NCBI RefSeq assembly: GCF_029407905.1 | Contig: NC_073628.1 | Location: 91,260,501 to 91,324,500, forward strand | DNA from: Bubalus kerabau | Taxonomy: Eukaryota > Chordata > Mammalia > Artiodactyla > Bovidae | Reading direction: 5' to 3' | DNA: 64,000 nt | Part shown: positions 1-11,035 of the stretch, piece by piece | How positions within the stretch are numbered: the stretch's first letter is position 1 | Layout: every line of letters starts with the position of its first letter | The notes under the pieces: generated by a model | The model's input: only the letters and a program-made list of their open reading frames with translations | Told to the model about the DNA's origin: nothing | Database searches by the model: none | Position numbers and translations under genes: made by a program

Positions 1-309
1 ATCTATAGACAGTGTGTAATTTTTCTCAGAGTGAAAAGACACAACTCACAAAAGAAACAGGACTACCATCTAAGTGAACTAGAACTCACAAGGAGACTAT
101 TACAATTCTTAACTAAAAGATGTTGACTTAGGCTGGGGTGTGAATTTTAGAACTGGCCATATCTGAGCCATACTTCTTTGAAAGCTCAGACCTATACATA
201 ACATAATTTGCCCATTGGCAAGCCCATCCCTGTGCCTCAAATGGGGTTGTTTCTTTCTACAACTACACTCCCAAATTTCTAATGATGTTTTCATTTAATT
301 CTTTAAAAT
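1..309. other. Non-coding stretch, nothing recognised
   Basis: A-rich single-copy-looking sequence. The only open frame (109-294, minus) is short and has no recognisable motif. No repeat family was recognised. Confidence 0.5.
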
Positions 310-316
310 CTATAAT

Positions 317-444
317 CAGTTCAGTTTAGTTGCTCAGTCGTGTCCGACTCTTTGCGACCCCACGGACTGCAGCAAACCAGGCCTCCCTGTCCTTCACCAG
401 CTCCTGGAGCTTGCTCAAACTCATGTCCATCGAGTCGATGATGC
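317..444 (-). repeat. BovB 3'-end fragment, antisense
   Basis: This is the extreme 3' end of the BovB LINE read in reverse, about 130 bp long and heavily 5'-truncated. It is bracketed by a 7-bp direct repeat CTATAAT (310-316 and 445-451), a plausible target-site duplication. The truncation and duplication fit target-primed reverse transcription. Confidence 0.85.
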
Positions 445-451
445 CTATAAT

Positions 452-1129
452 ATTTTAACTTTATTGCCTGATTGATATGGAAAAGTTTAATATTCCATAG
501 AGATCGATTTATTACCCAATTGGTTCAATTGTGCATCAGCCACTTGACTCCATAGAATTCTTTCTAAATATTGCTCCTCTCCGGAAGGACCACATTTTGC
601 ATAGATAGTTAAGTGTCATTGTATTCCGCATCTATTTCCTACATATTTCTAGCTCTACAGTCATAGCTTCCAATATCATTATATGATGTATAACACTTCA
701 GTCTGCCTTTCAAGTCTTCTCCCCCACTTTTCTCACAGAGCTGATACTCTGTGTCAGGGGTTTTCAGTTGCTTTTATGGTATGAAACTGTTTCAAATGAA
801 ATTCACTATATATGAAAGATGTGTACATGGGATAGACCAGAAAGTGTTCATTTGTTGCATTGAAGATTTCAAAAGGATATTCCTTTATTTTGAACCCTTC
901 TAATATTCATAAAGCTGAATGTGAATTGCCAGATAAATAGAACAATGGAGCTCTAATGATGAATATGAAAGTTTGAATTCAGGGGTTATGAATGACATTT
1001 GTATTTTTATATCAGCCTCAGTATAATTTTGTTTTTAACAGCATCCCTTGCAATCTTAGGCTATGCTTCAATTACATGGATCCAAAGGCTCTAAAGAGGA
1101 GTAATATCTAATAATAGTAAGCAAATGTG
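452..1129. other. Non-coding stretch, nothing recognised
   Basis: AT-rich sequence between two BovB insertions. No open frame of note, no SINE and no clear old repeat was seen. Confidence 0.5.
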
Positions 1130-1470
1130 AGGGCGCACAAGCACGGCTGAGAGGAGCTACCCATGTCCGAGGTCAGGGGCAGCGGCCGGGAGGAGCTACC
1201 CCCGCCTGAGGCCTGGGGGGCGGCCGAGAAGAGCAACCCCACGTCCAAGGAGCAGTGGCTGAGTGGGCATAGGAGGGCATACAGGAGCTACTCCACGTTC
1301 AAGGTCAGGAGGGGCCGCAGTGGGGAGATACCCCTCGTCCAAGGTAAGGAGCAGCGGCTGCACTTTGCTGGAGCAGCTGTGAAGAGATACCCCACGTCCA
1401 AGGTAAGAGAAACCCAAGTAAGGCAGTAGGTGCTGCAAGAGGGCATTAGAGGGCAGACACACTGAAACCA
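1130..1470 (+). promoter_or_regulatory. BovB 5' untranslated region with degenerate repeats
   Basis: Imperfect units built around GAGCTACCC and CCACGTCCAAGG motifs recur at roughly 1150, 1190, 1235, 1285, 1330 and 1390. The segment is much richer in C, G and CpG than its surroundings. In RTE-type LINEs the internal promoter lies in the 5' region, so this is the likely former promoter. That role is inferred. The short open frames here on both strands have no recognisable domain. Confidence 0.6.
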
Positions 1471-1839
1471 TACTCACAGAAAACTAGTCAATCTAATCAC
1501 ACTAGGACCATAGCCTTGTCTAACTCAATGAATCTAAGCCATGCCCTGTGGGGCCACCCAAGATGGGTGGGTCATGGTGGACAGGTCTGACAGAATGTGG
1601 TCCACTGGAGAAGGGAATGGCAAACCACTTCAGTATTCTTGCCTTGAGAACCCTATGAACAGTATGAAAAGGCAAAATGATAGGACACTGAAAGAGGAAC
1701 TCCCCAGATCAGTAGGGGCCCAATATGCTACTGGAGATCAGTGGAGAAATAACTCCAGAAAGAATGAACGAATGGAGCCAAAGGAAAACAATACCCAGTT
1801 GTGGATGTGACTGGTGATAGAAGCAAGGTCCGATGCTGT

Positions 1840-2536
1840 AAAGAGCAATATTGCATAGGAACCTGGAATGTTAGGTGAGTGAATGTCGACATTCTAGGAA
1901 TCAGCGAACTAAAACGGACTGGAATGGGTGAATTTAACTCAGATGACCATTATATCTACTACTGCAAGCAAGAATCCCTTAGAAGAAATGGAGTAGCCAT
2001 CATGGTCAACAAGAGTCCAAAATGCAGTACTTGGATGCAATCTCAAAAATGACAGAATGATCTCTGTTTGTTTTCAAGGCAACCATTCAATATCACAGTA
2101 ATCCAAGTCTATGCCCCAACCAGTAACGCTGAAGAAGCTGAAGTTGAACGGTTCTATGAAGACCTACAAGACCTTTTAGAATTAACACCCAAAAAAGATG
2201 TCCTTTTCATTATAGGGGACTGCAATGCAAAAGTAGGAAGTCAAGAAACACCTGGAGTAACAGGCAAATTTGGCCTTGGAATATGAAATGAAGCAGGGCA
2301 AAGGCTACTAGAGTTTTGCCAAGAAAATGCACTGGTCATAACAAAGACCCTCTTCCAACAACACAAGAGAAGACTCTACACATGGACATCACCAGATGGT
2401 CAACACCGAAATCAGACTGATTATATTCTTTGCAGCCAAAGATGGAGAAGCTCTATACAGTCAGCAAAAACAAGACCAGGAGCTGACTGTGGCTCAGATC
2501 ATGAGCTCTTTATGGCCAAATTCAGACTTAAATTGA
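1840..2536 (+). pseudogene. BovB AP-like endonuclease domain remnant
   Basis: This encoded the apurinic-endonuclease-like domain that nicks target DNA for BovB insertion. Visible family motifs are TWNV (from 1861), GISE (about 1897), VYAPT (about 2107), a GD-NAK block (about 2215) and SDHELF (about 2497). The tryptophan expected in the GD-NAK block reads as cysteine. A stop lies at 1876-1878, next to an apparent internal deletion. Compensating small deletions fall near 2007 and 2082, a further stop at 2284-2286, and a 1-base loss near 2536 shifts the frame into the RT part. The domain is dead. Lesions are judged against remembered family sequence, not an alignment. Confidence 0.85.
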
Positions 2537-2600
2537 GAAAGTAGGGAAAACCACTAGACCATTCAGGTATGATCTAAACCAAATCCCTTATGATTATACA

Positions 2601-4624
2601 GTGGAAGTGAGAAATAGATTTAAGGGACTAGATCTGATAGATAGAGTGCCTAATGAACTATGGACTGAGGTTCATGACATTGTACATGAGACAGGGATCA
2701 AGACCATCCCCATGGAAAAGAAATGCAAAAAAGCAAAATGGCTGTCTGGGGAGGCCTTACAAATAGCTGTGAAAAGAAGAGAAGTGAAAAGCAAAGGAGA
2801 AAAGGAAAGATATAAGCATCTGAATGCAGAGTACCAAAGAACAGCAAGAAGAGATAAGAAAGCCTTCCTCAGCGATCAATGCAAAGAAATGGAAGAAAAC
2901 AACAGGAAGGGGAAGACTAGAGATCTCTTCAAGAAAATTAGAGATACCAAGATAACATTTCATGCAAAGATGGGCTTGATAAAGGACGGAAATGGTATGG
3001 ACCTAACAGAAGCAGAAGATATTAAGAAGAGGTGGCAAGAATACACAGAAGAACTGTACAAAAAAGATCTTCATGACCAAGATAATCATGATGGTGTGAT
3101 CACTGACCTAGAGCCAGACATCCTGGAATGTGAAGTCCAGTGGGCCTTAGAAAGCATCACTACTAACAAAGCTAGTGGAGGTGATGGAATTCCAGTTGAG
3201 CTCTTTCAAATCCTGAAAGATGATGCTGTGAAAGTGCTGCACTCAATATGCCAGCAAATTTGGCAAACTCAGCAGTGGCCACAGGACTGGAAAAGTTCAG
3301 TTTTCATTCCAATCCCAAAGAAAGGAAATGCCAAAGAATGCTCAAACTACTGCACAATTGCATTCATCTCACACACTGGTAAAGTGATGCTCAAAATTCT
3401 CCAAGCCAGGCTTCAGCAATAAGTGAACCATGAACTTCCAGATGTTCAAGCTGGTTTTAGAAAAGGCAGAGGATCAAGAGATCAAATGCCAACATCTGCT
3501 GGATCATGGAAAAAGCAAGAGAGTTCCAGAAAAACATCTATTTCTGCTTTATTGACTCTGCCAAAGCCTTTGACTGTGTGGATCACAATGAACTGTGGAA
3601 AATTCTGAAAGAGATGGGAATACCAGACCACCTGGCCTGCCTCTTGAGAAACTTATATGCAGGTCAGGAAGCAACAATTAGAACTTAACATGGAACAACG
3701 GACTGGTTCCAAATAGGAAAAGGAGTACGTCAAGGCTGTATATTGTCACCCTGCTTATTTAACTTATATGCAGAGTACATCATGAGAAACGCTGGGCTGG
3801 AAGAAACACAAGCTGGAATCAAGATTGCCGGGAGAAATATCAATAACCTCAGATATGCAGATGACACCACCCTTATGGCAGAAAGTGAAGAGGAACTAAA
3901 AAGCCTCTGGAGGAAAGTGAAAGAGGAGAGTGAAAAAGTTGGCTTAAAGCTCAACATTCAGAAAACTAAGATCATGGCATCTAATCCCATCACTTCGTGA
4001 GAAATAGCTGGGGACACAGTGGAAGCAGTATCAAACTTCATTTTTTTGGGCTCCAAAATCACTGTGGATGGTGACTGCAGCCATGAAATTAAAAGATGCT
4101 TACTCCTTGGAAGAAAAGTTATGACCAACCTAGATAGCATATTCAAAAGCAGAGACATTACTTTGCCAACAAAGGTCCGTCTAGTCAAGGCTATGGTTTT
4201 TCCAGTGGTCATGTGTGGATGTGAGAGTTGGACTGTGAAGAACACTGAGCACCGAAGAATTGATGCTTGTGAACTGTGGTGTTGGAGAAGACTCTCTAGA
4301 GTCCCTTGGACTGCAAGGAGATCCAACCAGTCCATTCTGAAGGGGATCAGCCCTGGGTGTTCTTTGGAGGGAATGATGCTAAAGCTGAAGCTCCAGTACT
4401 TTGGCCACCTCCTGCGAAGAGTTGACTCATTGGAAAAGACTCTGATGCTGGGAGGGATTGGGGGCAGGAGGAGAAGGGGACGACAGAGGATGAGATGGCT
4501 GGATGGCATCACCGACTCGATGGATGTGAGTCTGAGTGAACTCCGTGAGTTGGTGATGGACAGGGAGGCCTGGCGTGCTGCGATTCATGGGGTCACAAAG
4601 AGTCACACACGACTGAGCAACTGA
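2601..4624 (+). pseudogene. BovB reverse transcriptase remnant
   Basis: This part encoded the RNA-dependent DNA polymerase that copies BovB RNA at the nicked target. A 273-codon open stretch (2601-3422) holds the linker and N-terminal RT region. The RT palm follows: the FID-AKAFDCVDH block (3548-3589), the RQGCILSP block (about 3728) and the catalytic YADD motif (3854-3865). The C-terminal part (4019-4624) keeps a CESWTV stretch and an arginine-rich segment. Stops at 3420-3422, 3686-3688 and 3998-4000, and a 1-base deletion near 3488, break the frame, so no full protein can be made. Identity as RTE-clade RT is secure. Confidence 0.92.
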
Positions 4625-4645
4625 ACTGAACTGAACTTCTTATCA

Positions 4646-5390
4646 TGAATATAAAAGTTAAACAAGTCCGGCATAAAATATGGAATAAAAACATAAATTA
4701 TAACATTTTATTCCAGTGCAATATGCTGCTTATTAGCTTGTCATTAAACCATTGGTTGTGTTTCTTTGACAAGACTATGTGGCATATATGGATATGCCTG
4801 AACCTTCCCTGTCATTGAGCAGAGCACTCGGACACTGCAGCAAGTAGCTCATGTGGGCAGACACCAACTGGTCTGAGTTACAAAAATTTACAAATAATGT
4901 AAAGATATAGCCAGCAAGATCACAGAGTTATTGAGGAAAGGAACCCTTACTTTCATATTCTCATAGAACTTAGCATGGTAAATCTACTTGCTGTTTTTAC
5001 ATTACCCTGGAATTTTTTTCTAGTATCTGTGATTAGTATCCACAAAAGATTTCAAGATTCTTGACTGCAGAAACTCTGTGTGCATATGCCTGTGTATGAG
5101 TGTACATGTATGTGTTATCTCTGCCGCTCTTCCTATGTACTATGGCTCACCTTCCTCTACCAGCATGCTGAGCCAATAGGATTATGGTGAGGCTACTAGG
5201 ATGGAATATTCTCTTAGGATTCTCTTCTTTCTCATCTTTCTCAACAAGATTCATGGTCCCAACCTTTCTGCAGAAGTTCTGCTTCTCCAATCTGATCAAA
5301 TACTCAGCTAATCTTTAATCAAAAGGGCAGGATTCCTGTGTTGTACATTACATAAAGATAAGACAAAGAAATTAAGTAAATGATAGTGGA
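4646..5390. other. Non-coding stretch, nothing recognised
   Basis: Mixed-composition DNA between the full-length BovB and the next BovB insertion. A weak TG-rich run lies near 5085-5115. No open frame of note and no repeat family was recognised. Confidence 0.45.
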
Positions 5391-5480
5391 CATTTTATTT
5401 AACTTTATCTGGAGTATTTGGGTAACTTATTCCAGAAGACTGTTTTAATGACTAAATATGTTATTATATATAACTTTATA
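5391..5480 (+). repeat. Left copy of a 90-bp direct duplication
   Basis: This 90-bp AT-rich segment reappears at 5974-6062 with three differences (one T indel and two substitutions). Together the two copies exactly bracket an antisense BovB fragment. See the first finding. Confidence 0.9.
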
Positions 5481-5973
5481 TCAGTTCAGTCGCTCAGTCG
5501 TGTCCAACTCTTTGCGACCCCATGAATCGCAGCATGCCAGGCCTCCCTGTCCATCACCAACTCCTGGAGTTCACTCAGACTCACGTCCATCGAGTCAGTG
5601 ATGCCATCCAGCCAACTCATCCTCTGTTGTCCCCTTCTCCTCCTGCCCCCAATCCCTCCCAGCATCAGAATCTTTTCCAATGAGTCAACTCTTCCCATGA
5701 GGTGGCCGAAGTACTGGAATTTCAGCCTTAGCATCCTTCCTTCCAAAGAACACCCAGGGCTGATCCCCTTCAGAATGGACTGGTTGGATCTCCTTGCAGT
5801 CCAAGGGACTCTCAAGAGTCTTCTCCAACACCACAGTTCGAAAGCATCAATTCTTTGGTGCTCAGCCTTCTTCATAGTCCAACTCTCATATCCATACATG
5901 ACCATAGGAAAAACGATAGCCTTGACTAGATGGACCTTTGTTGGCAAAGTAATGTCTCTGCTTTTGAATATGC
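5481..5973 (-). mobile_element. 5'-truncated BovB LINE, antisense, 493 bp
   Basis: The last ~490 bp of BovB in reverse. It includes a 153-codon open stretch (5486-5947, minus) that is the RT C-terminal region with the CESWTM-like and arginine-rich segments. Its edges coincide with the two copies of the 90-bp duplication. Confidence 0.93.
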
Positions 5974-6062
5974 CATTTTATTAACTTTATCTGGAGCATT
6001 TGGGTAACTTATTCCAAAAGACTGTTTTAATGACTAAATATGTTATTATATATAACTTTATA
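5974..6062 (+). repeat. Right copy of the 90-bp direct duplication
   Basis: This is the second copy of 5391-5480, about 97% identical by direct comparison. It begins immediately after the truncated 5' edge of the BovB insert. Confidence 0.9.
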
Positions 6063-6074
6063 TATTTATATATA

Positions 6075-6220
6075 AATACTTAGAATAGTGCCTGGCAAGT
6101 AGAAAGTCTAGAATATGTTAGGTATTATTAATGTGTATTGAATGCCTACTATGTGACCAGTGCTTTACTGGGTCCTTCAATACATGGTCTCATTTACCTA
6201 AAGTGTATCCTACCCACCAG
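6075..6220. repeat. MIR relics, two 3' ends facing each other
   Basis: 6078-6130 reads like the 3' end of a plus-strand MIR (the 'gtgcctggca' block). 6131-6210 reads like an antisense MIR ('gcctactatgtg', then 'tctcattta'). Both are diverged, and assignment is by motif only. Confidence 0.55.
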
Positions 6221-8756
6221 GACTCAGATTCTCACAAGTGCACAATACTGAAACTAATACTTGCTTAATTAAGACTTACTGAACATACAAGTGAATTGAA
6301 TGAAGAATGCAACTGTTACTTATAGATCTCCTCTCATTTTCTTTGCTTTCTACACCTTAGATCTGGATGGTATGAAAGGACAGGTCAAGGCTTATTTTTG
6401 CCTCTTTGAGTGCAAGGTTTTGGAGGTTCTGACCATGTGCTTTGTCTCATGGTCAACATTCAACCATTCACGGTGGTGTTGTTTCACTTCCAATACAGCA
6501 CCCACGCCTTGCATATGCTATTTACTCTCCTAGAAGCAGCCTGAAACACTAAAGCAGATGCTCTGTGTATGGCTTCACCTAACTGTGCCAGAGTTTCAGC
6601 TTTCAGATTGGAAATAAAATAAAAGTGTGTGCAAGGTTGGCAGGTGGGAGTGAGGCAAAGACCGGGAAGGAGAAAGAGGCAGGGAGAAGGGAGAATTCTG
6701 GGCTAGTTCTGGAGAGATACAGGGCTTTATAAGAACTCACCAACATAAAGAATTGAACAGAAGGTAGCCAAAACTAGGCTGCCTGCAAATGCCAAATAAT
6801 AAGAATCCTTTATCAGGAACACTAGGAACCCTTTCAGGAGAGAAGCATAAAGAATTCCAGGAAGCACATATTCAAAGCCTGTTTCCTAGGCAGCTGAAGC
6901 CACCCACCTTCCCTTGAACAAATGGAGCCAAATTCAGTTCTCAAATGTGCCATTTGCCTTGCCTTTCAAAACACTCCTGAGAGTTCATCTGGTATCTTTT
7001 GCTTTCTGAAAGAAGCCTGTAAGAGAAGGGTTTGATACTGCTATCTGGTCATTGGAAACCTTGTAATTCCAAGTCTTGTCTCCCAAATGCGCCACCTCAG
7101 CCTTTGACCGCCTCTGTAGCAGTCTCTAGCTGAGCTGTCACTCCAGAGAATGTGAAATAGAGCATCACAGCTGATTTCTCTTGCAGTTCTTTGAAGTTCT
7201 TAGGAAGGAATTGAGCCAATCATCTATCTCTGGTTTCTGGGGCCCTATGTGTACCTTTAAAACTGGCTTTAGTTGAAATATGAAATAAGGAGACAGATTT
7301 GGGGGAGGGAAGAGAGTCTGCTTAAATAAATTACAGTATGTCAATGTGACAAAATAACCCATTAAGAAGCATGTTGTATGACAGTAACTTAATTATATGG
7401 GGAAAAGTTCAAGGATAAATTATTAAATGGGAAACAATCAAGTTTCAGAATAGATCATCCCAGTAAAGTAAAAATGCATGTACCTAGAAGGAAAAGTACT
7501 GAAATGTTAACCGTGGCGGCATCTGGATAATAGAATTATGAGAAACTTATAATTCCTTCTTTGGTTTTCTTTGCTTTCAAATTTTCTATGGTGAACACAT
7601 TAAATTTTAATCACAAAATGTATATTAATATAAATATAGATCTAATAAAGGTATAGTATAAAGTATAAAATCTATCTAATAAAGGAATATGATGTACTAA
7701 TTGGGTGATAGTGTCAGGTTACAACCATAGCCTTGTTTATCTCACATCTTTCATCTCTTCACTGCCAACTCTTATATCTCAACTTTATAAGTTAGCATGC
7801 TATTATACATAGTCACAGCTCTCTGGATGGTTCTTTGAGAGCATACCCTGTTTCTCCAGGATTATGACTTATTTTTCTCTTGCATACAAACTCCCACCTT
7901 GAACTAATAGGCATAGAACTATAAGCACAGCAAGTATAATACTGAATGGTCCAGTCTGGCAGGACCAGTCAATGTGAGGATGGAGAGTATATTAAGAGAT
8001 GTTAAGAAAGAGATGAGTCAAATGACCCAAGATGAGGACAGAAACATGGATAAGCAATTGTTTCCACTGCTAACTTTGTATTTCCTATGAGGGAAGTGAA
8101 GGGAAGCAAGGGGATCTTCCCAACCACATTTTAATTTGAAAGAAAGTCTCTCTTCCAGACACATAAACACACACACAGAGCCTGTTTCTCATTAGGACCC
8201 TTCACAGCCAACATAGAATGTGGTAGTGCTCAATAAATACTCCTTGAATGTACAAAAAAACAAATCCCACTCTCCTTTGTATTGTATCTTCACAACCAGA
8301 GGTGACTGTGGGTGGCCAGGGTGGAGAGGACAGACCACCCAAGTAAAACTCAACACAGGGTCTCCTAGCTTCCCAGGCAGCCTGGCAGGGAGCACTCCTC
8401 AGCAATCATGCCCTCAAATACACCATCCTTTCCTGCCGGGACTAGAGTGCCTTGTGGGATAGAAGCTGTGAGCAGAGTTTAGAGCAAGCCTGGCAAACTG
8501 GCAATCCACCAGCCAGATGTAATTTTTGTTTTGGTTTATTTTGACTTTGACTTTTTCATAGTGTTTTGCAAACACTTGATTGCAGAGGCTTTATTTTTGA
8601 TGGCATGGATCAGGTGTGCCCCAGGTGACCCTGCCCCACCTCTTCCTGGTCTTCTTTCTGGCAGTTTCTCTAATTTACATAACCCCCAAATTTTTAGGGT
8701 TTGTAACCTCTGCTTGGAAGGAAGCTGTGGGGAATACTTACTCTAATACTGTAGAG
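6221..8756. other. Long non-coding stretch, largely single-copy
   Basis: No repeat was firmly recognised. 7370-7680 has the feel of an unclassified old repeat ('gttaaccgtgg' and 'tttctatggtgaaca' blocks). A short (CA)n run lies at 8163-8178, and 'ctcaataaatactcc' at 8229 may be an L2/MIR tail. Short open frames (for example 6300-6533 and 8220-8462) have no motif and no coding signature. Confidence 0.45.
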
Positions 8757-8789
8757 AAGATGATAAAAGTATTAATTATAGTAGCAAAC

Positions 8790-8865
8790 ATCCGGATCCA
8801 TACTTACTCTGTACCAGATTCTATCCTAAGGGCTTTACAGACATGTATTATCTAATATTCAAAGC
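8790..8865 (-). repeat. MIR fragment, antisense
   Basis: The 'ggctttacagacatgtattatctaat' stretch and its upstream 'cttactctgtaccag' match the reverse of the MIR 3' half. It is short and diverged. Confidence 0.55.
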
Positions 8866-9164
8866 AGGCTGAAGGCAACACTGGACGACTTTGTTCAGAT
8901 CTCCTTAGGCCCCTCTTACTGGTCTGAGGTTTTCCTCCCCCAGCTTCTAATATGTGCAAGCATCTAAATTGGGCACTTAAAACTCTTTTTCAGAAGACTA
9001 ACATAAGCTGCTGGAGCTTGGTAATTTACATTCTCCCCCACCTCTTCCTGGCAATGACTACTTGGCACTAAGATCACTAGCACTCCAGAGCTCTACAGCA
9101 GGACCAGGCTGAAGCTTTGCTTTGAAATTCAACTTTCCTTGGTCTCTTCCACTTCCCCACCACC
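8866..9164. other. Non-coding stretch, nothing recognised
   Basis: A pyrimidine-rich segment between two MIR-like relics. Nothing specific was identified. Confidence 0.4.
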
Positions 9165-9245
9165 TTTGAGTAATCTTATCCTACATGTGAAGAAAGTGAA
9201 GCCCAGAGTCACTTGCCCTAGTGCACAAAATGGCAAATTGCAGAA
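9165..9245 (-). repeat. MIR fragment, antisense
   Basis: The order of blocks 'tgaagaaagtgaagccca', 'cacttgccc' and 'gcagaacctaga' is that of the reversed MIR core. Confidence 0.55.
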
Positions 9246-9554
9246 CCTAGAGCTATCTGACCTTCCTAGGGTTAAAATATGACAGGAAAAAAAAAAGTTG
9301 TAAAAAAAAAATGCCCAAACCCTTCCTTTATATACTTGACTTACCCAGTTGAGCCAGCCTGTCCCTCTTTTCATCTCTCTTTGCTTCCCTTCTTTCCATC
9401 TAAAGCCTCTTTACTTGGGAAAACTGTGGATATAGAAAAGGATTGTATTGAGGAATAAGTTATATTGATAGAAGTCTGTGATGGTAGATGTTTCATTCTA
9501 TGCAACCAACAAAGCTGCTCTGCCATGTCACCATATTGATCCAAAAAAAGCATT
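9246..9554. other. Non-coding stretch, nothing recognised
   Basis: Contains two A-runs near 9285 and 9303. No gene or firm repeat was recognised. Confidence 0.4.
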
Positions 9555-9563
9555 TTGCAGTTT

Positions 9564-9880
9564 CAGTTCAGTTCAGTCACTCAGTCATGTCCGACTCTTT
9601 GCGACCCCATGAATCGCAGCACGCCAGGCCTCCCTGTCCACCACCAACTCCCAGAGTTCACCCAGACACACGTCCATCGAGTCAGTGATGCCATCGAGCC
9701 ATCTCATCCTCTGTCGTCCCCTTCTCCTCCTGCCCCCAATCCCTCCCAGCATCAGAGTCTTTTCCAATGAGTTAACTCTTCGCAGGAGGTGGCCAAAGTA
9801 CTGGAGTTTCAGCTTCAGCATCATTCCCTCCAAAGAAATCCCAGGGCTGATCTCCCTCAGAACGGACTGGCTGAATCTCC
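9564..9880 (-). mobile_element. 5'-truncated BovB LINE, antisense
   Basis: BovB 3' end in reverse, about 320 bp. A probable target-site duplication with one mismatch flanks it (TTGCAGTTT at 9555-9563 and TTGCCGTTT at 9881-9889). The open frames crossing it are RT C-terminal fragments or their reverse shadows. Confidence 0.9.
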
Positions 9881-9985
9881 TTGCCGTTTAGCTAGATGCT
9901 TTGGTATTATTTCAATATATCTGGACCAAATAACTGTATAAAATCTGAGTCATATACTCACAGATTCAACACATATTTACTGATA

Positions 9986-10180
9986 TCTGGCTCAAATGGT
10001 AAAGAATCTGCCTGCAATGTGGGAGACCCCAGTTGGATCCCTGGGTTGGTAAGATACCTCTGGAGAAGGAAATGGCTACCACTCCAGTATTGCCTGGAGA
10101 ATTCCATGGACAGAGGAGCCTAGCTAGCTACAGTCCATGGGGTCGCAAAGAGTCAGACACGACTGAGTGACTAACACTCA
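9986..10180 (+). mobile_element. Bov-tA SINE
   Basis: A tRNA-related head (reading 'ggctcaaatggtaaag' and a B-box-like 'ggatccctggg') is followed by the BovB-derived body ending 'acacgactgagtgac'. The flanks (about 9970 and 10185-10240) look like one old L2/MIR-type repeat split by the insertion. No clear target-site duplication was seen. Confidence 0.88.
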
Positions 10181-10240
10181 CCCTATGCTAAGCCCTGTGG
10201 TAGGACTCCAGCAGGGATGTCATTAGGAACAAAACAAGCT

Positions 10241-10917
10241 TTCACAAACTGGTGCCATGGAGAAGTTATTCCTTGAGGCAGCGGTGATGAAGACCACAGT
10301 CACTGCTTTCCATAAGGGTATGTGAAGTAGGCTCTCACCCTTGTCAGGCTCTGTGATAATAGCTAGCGGAGGTTCTCTGCAGGGAGTGGTGCAGGTCTGT
10401 CCCTTGAGTTGCGTCAACCTCCATGCTCTACTATCATTCTTAAACCTCATACAAAAGCATAGGCACATCAAATGAGAACAAACCATGGCCATGCTCCCCT
10501 GTAACCTCTTTAAGTTAATTACTTATTTTCTACGTTTACACTTGGACACTTATCATTGAGGTAGACAGAAGTGTGAGCCCAATACAATTAGCCCAAATCC
10601 CCAAAGCCAAAGACTCCATTAGGAAATCACAATAAAACTGAGAAATGGTCTGGTTTCTCCTGTGCTACAATTTACTTCAGGTGCTTTGAGTATTTTGGTG
10701 TGTTTGTTTGTTTCTCAAAGTAATAATTCGTCTTGGATCCTTCATAGTTGTTCTTGATATTTTAAGCAAGGAGACAATACGATCGAATAATAGTAATACT
10801 TTAAAAAACTATCATTTTCAAGGTATTTTACTATGGCATATGCATTCTTATTTAAATAGTGATTACTTAGAAATCCACACAATATAATTTAATTTTTAAA
10901 TTTTGCTCTTTAAAAAT
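10241..10917. other. Non-coding stretch, nothing recognised
   Basis: The 89-codon minus frame at 10223-10492 has no recognisable domain and is treated as chance. The sequence becomes AT-rich after 10740. Confidence 0.4.
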
Positions 10918-11035
10918 ACAGAAAAACAGATGCTATTGTCATGATTCTATAGATAAGAAAACTGAAGTTTAGAGTTTTTAAGTTACTTGTCTAAATTCAA
11001 ACAGTTCTCTGCAAAGCTAGGGTTTGATCAATTTA
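10918..11035 (-). repeat. MIR fragment, antisense
   Basis: The block order 'tctatagataagaaaactga', 'gttacttgtctaaa' and 'gctagggtttg' matches the reversed MIR core. Confidence 0.6.

Larger units (their letters stand above)
1130..4645 (+). mobile_element. Near full-length BovB LINE (RTE clade), inactive
   Basis: A BovB non-LTR retrotransposon of about 3.5 kb that keeps all parts in order: a CG-rich repeated 5' region, an endonuclease domain, a reverse transcriptase domain and the 3' end with its short repeat tail (GAACT units near 4625-4640). Most other BovB pieces in this window are 5'-truncated 3' ends, so this is the only near-complete copy. Several stops, frameshifts and an apparent deletion of about 60 bp near 1873 (judged against remembered family sequence) make it non-functional. 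No clear target-site duplication was found, so the 5' edge is uncertain by some tens of bases. Confidence 0.93.

Noticed and set aside
2601..3422. 273-codon open frame, the longest in the window
   Set aside because: It is the reverse transcriptase part of the BovB LINE, ended by a stop inside the domain. Not a host gene.
3958..4512. 184-codon minus-strand frame
   Set aside because: Reverse shadow of the BovB coding strand. The same shadow recurs at 5598-5984, 15360-15695 and 46574-47131 wherever BovB occurs.
4019..4624. 201-codon open frame with arginine-rich segment
   Set aside because: BovB RT C-terminal region. The same protein segment recurs in nearly every BovB piece here (for example 5486-5947 minus and 46477-46794 minus).
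8163..8178. (CA)n microsatellite
   Set aside because: Too short (about five units) to be notable.
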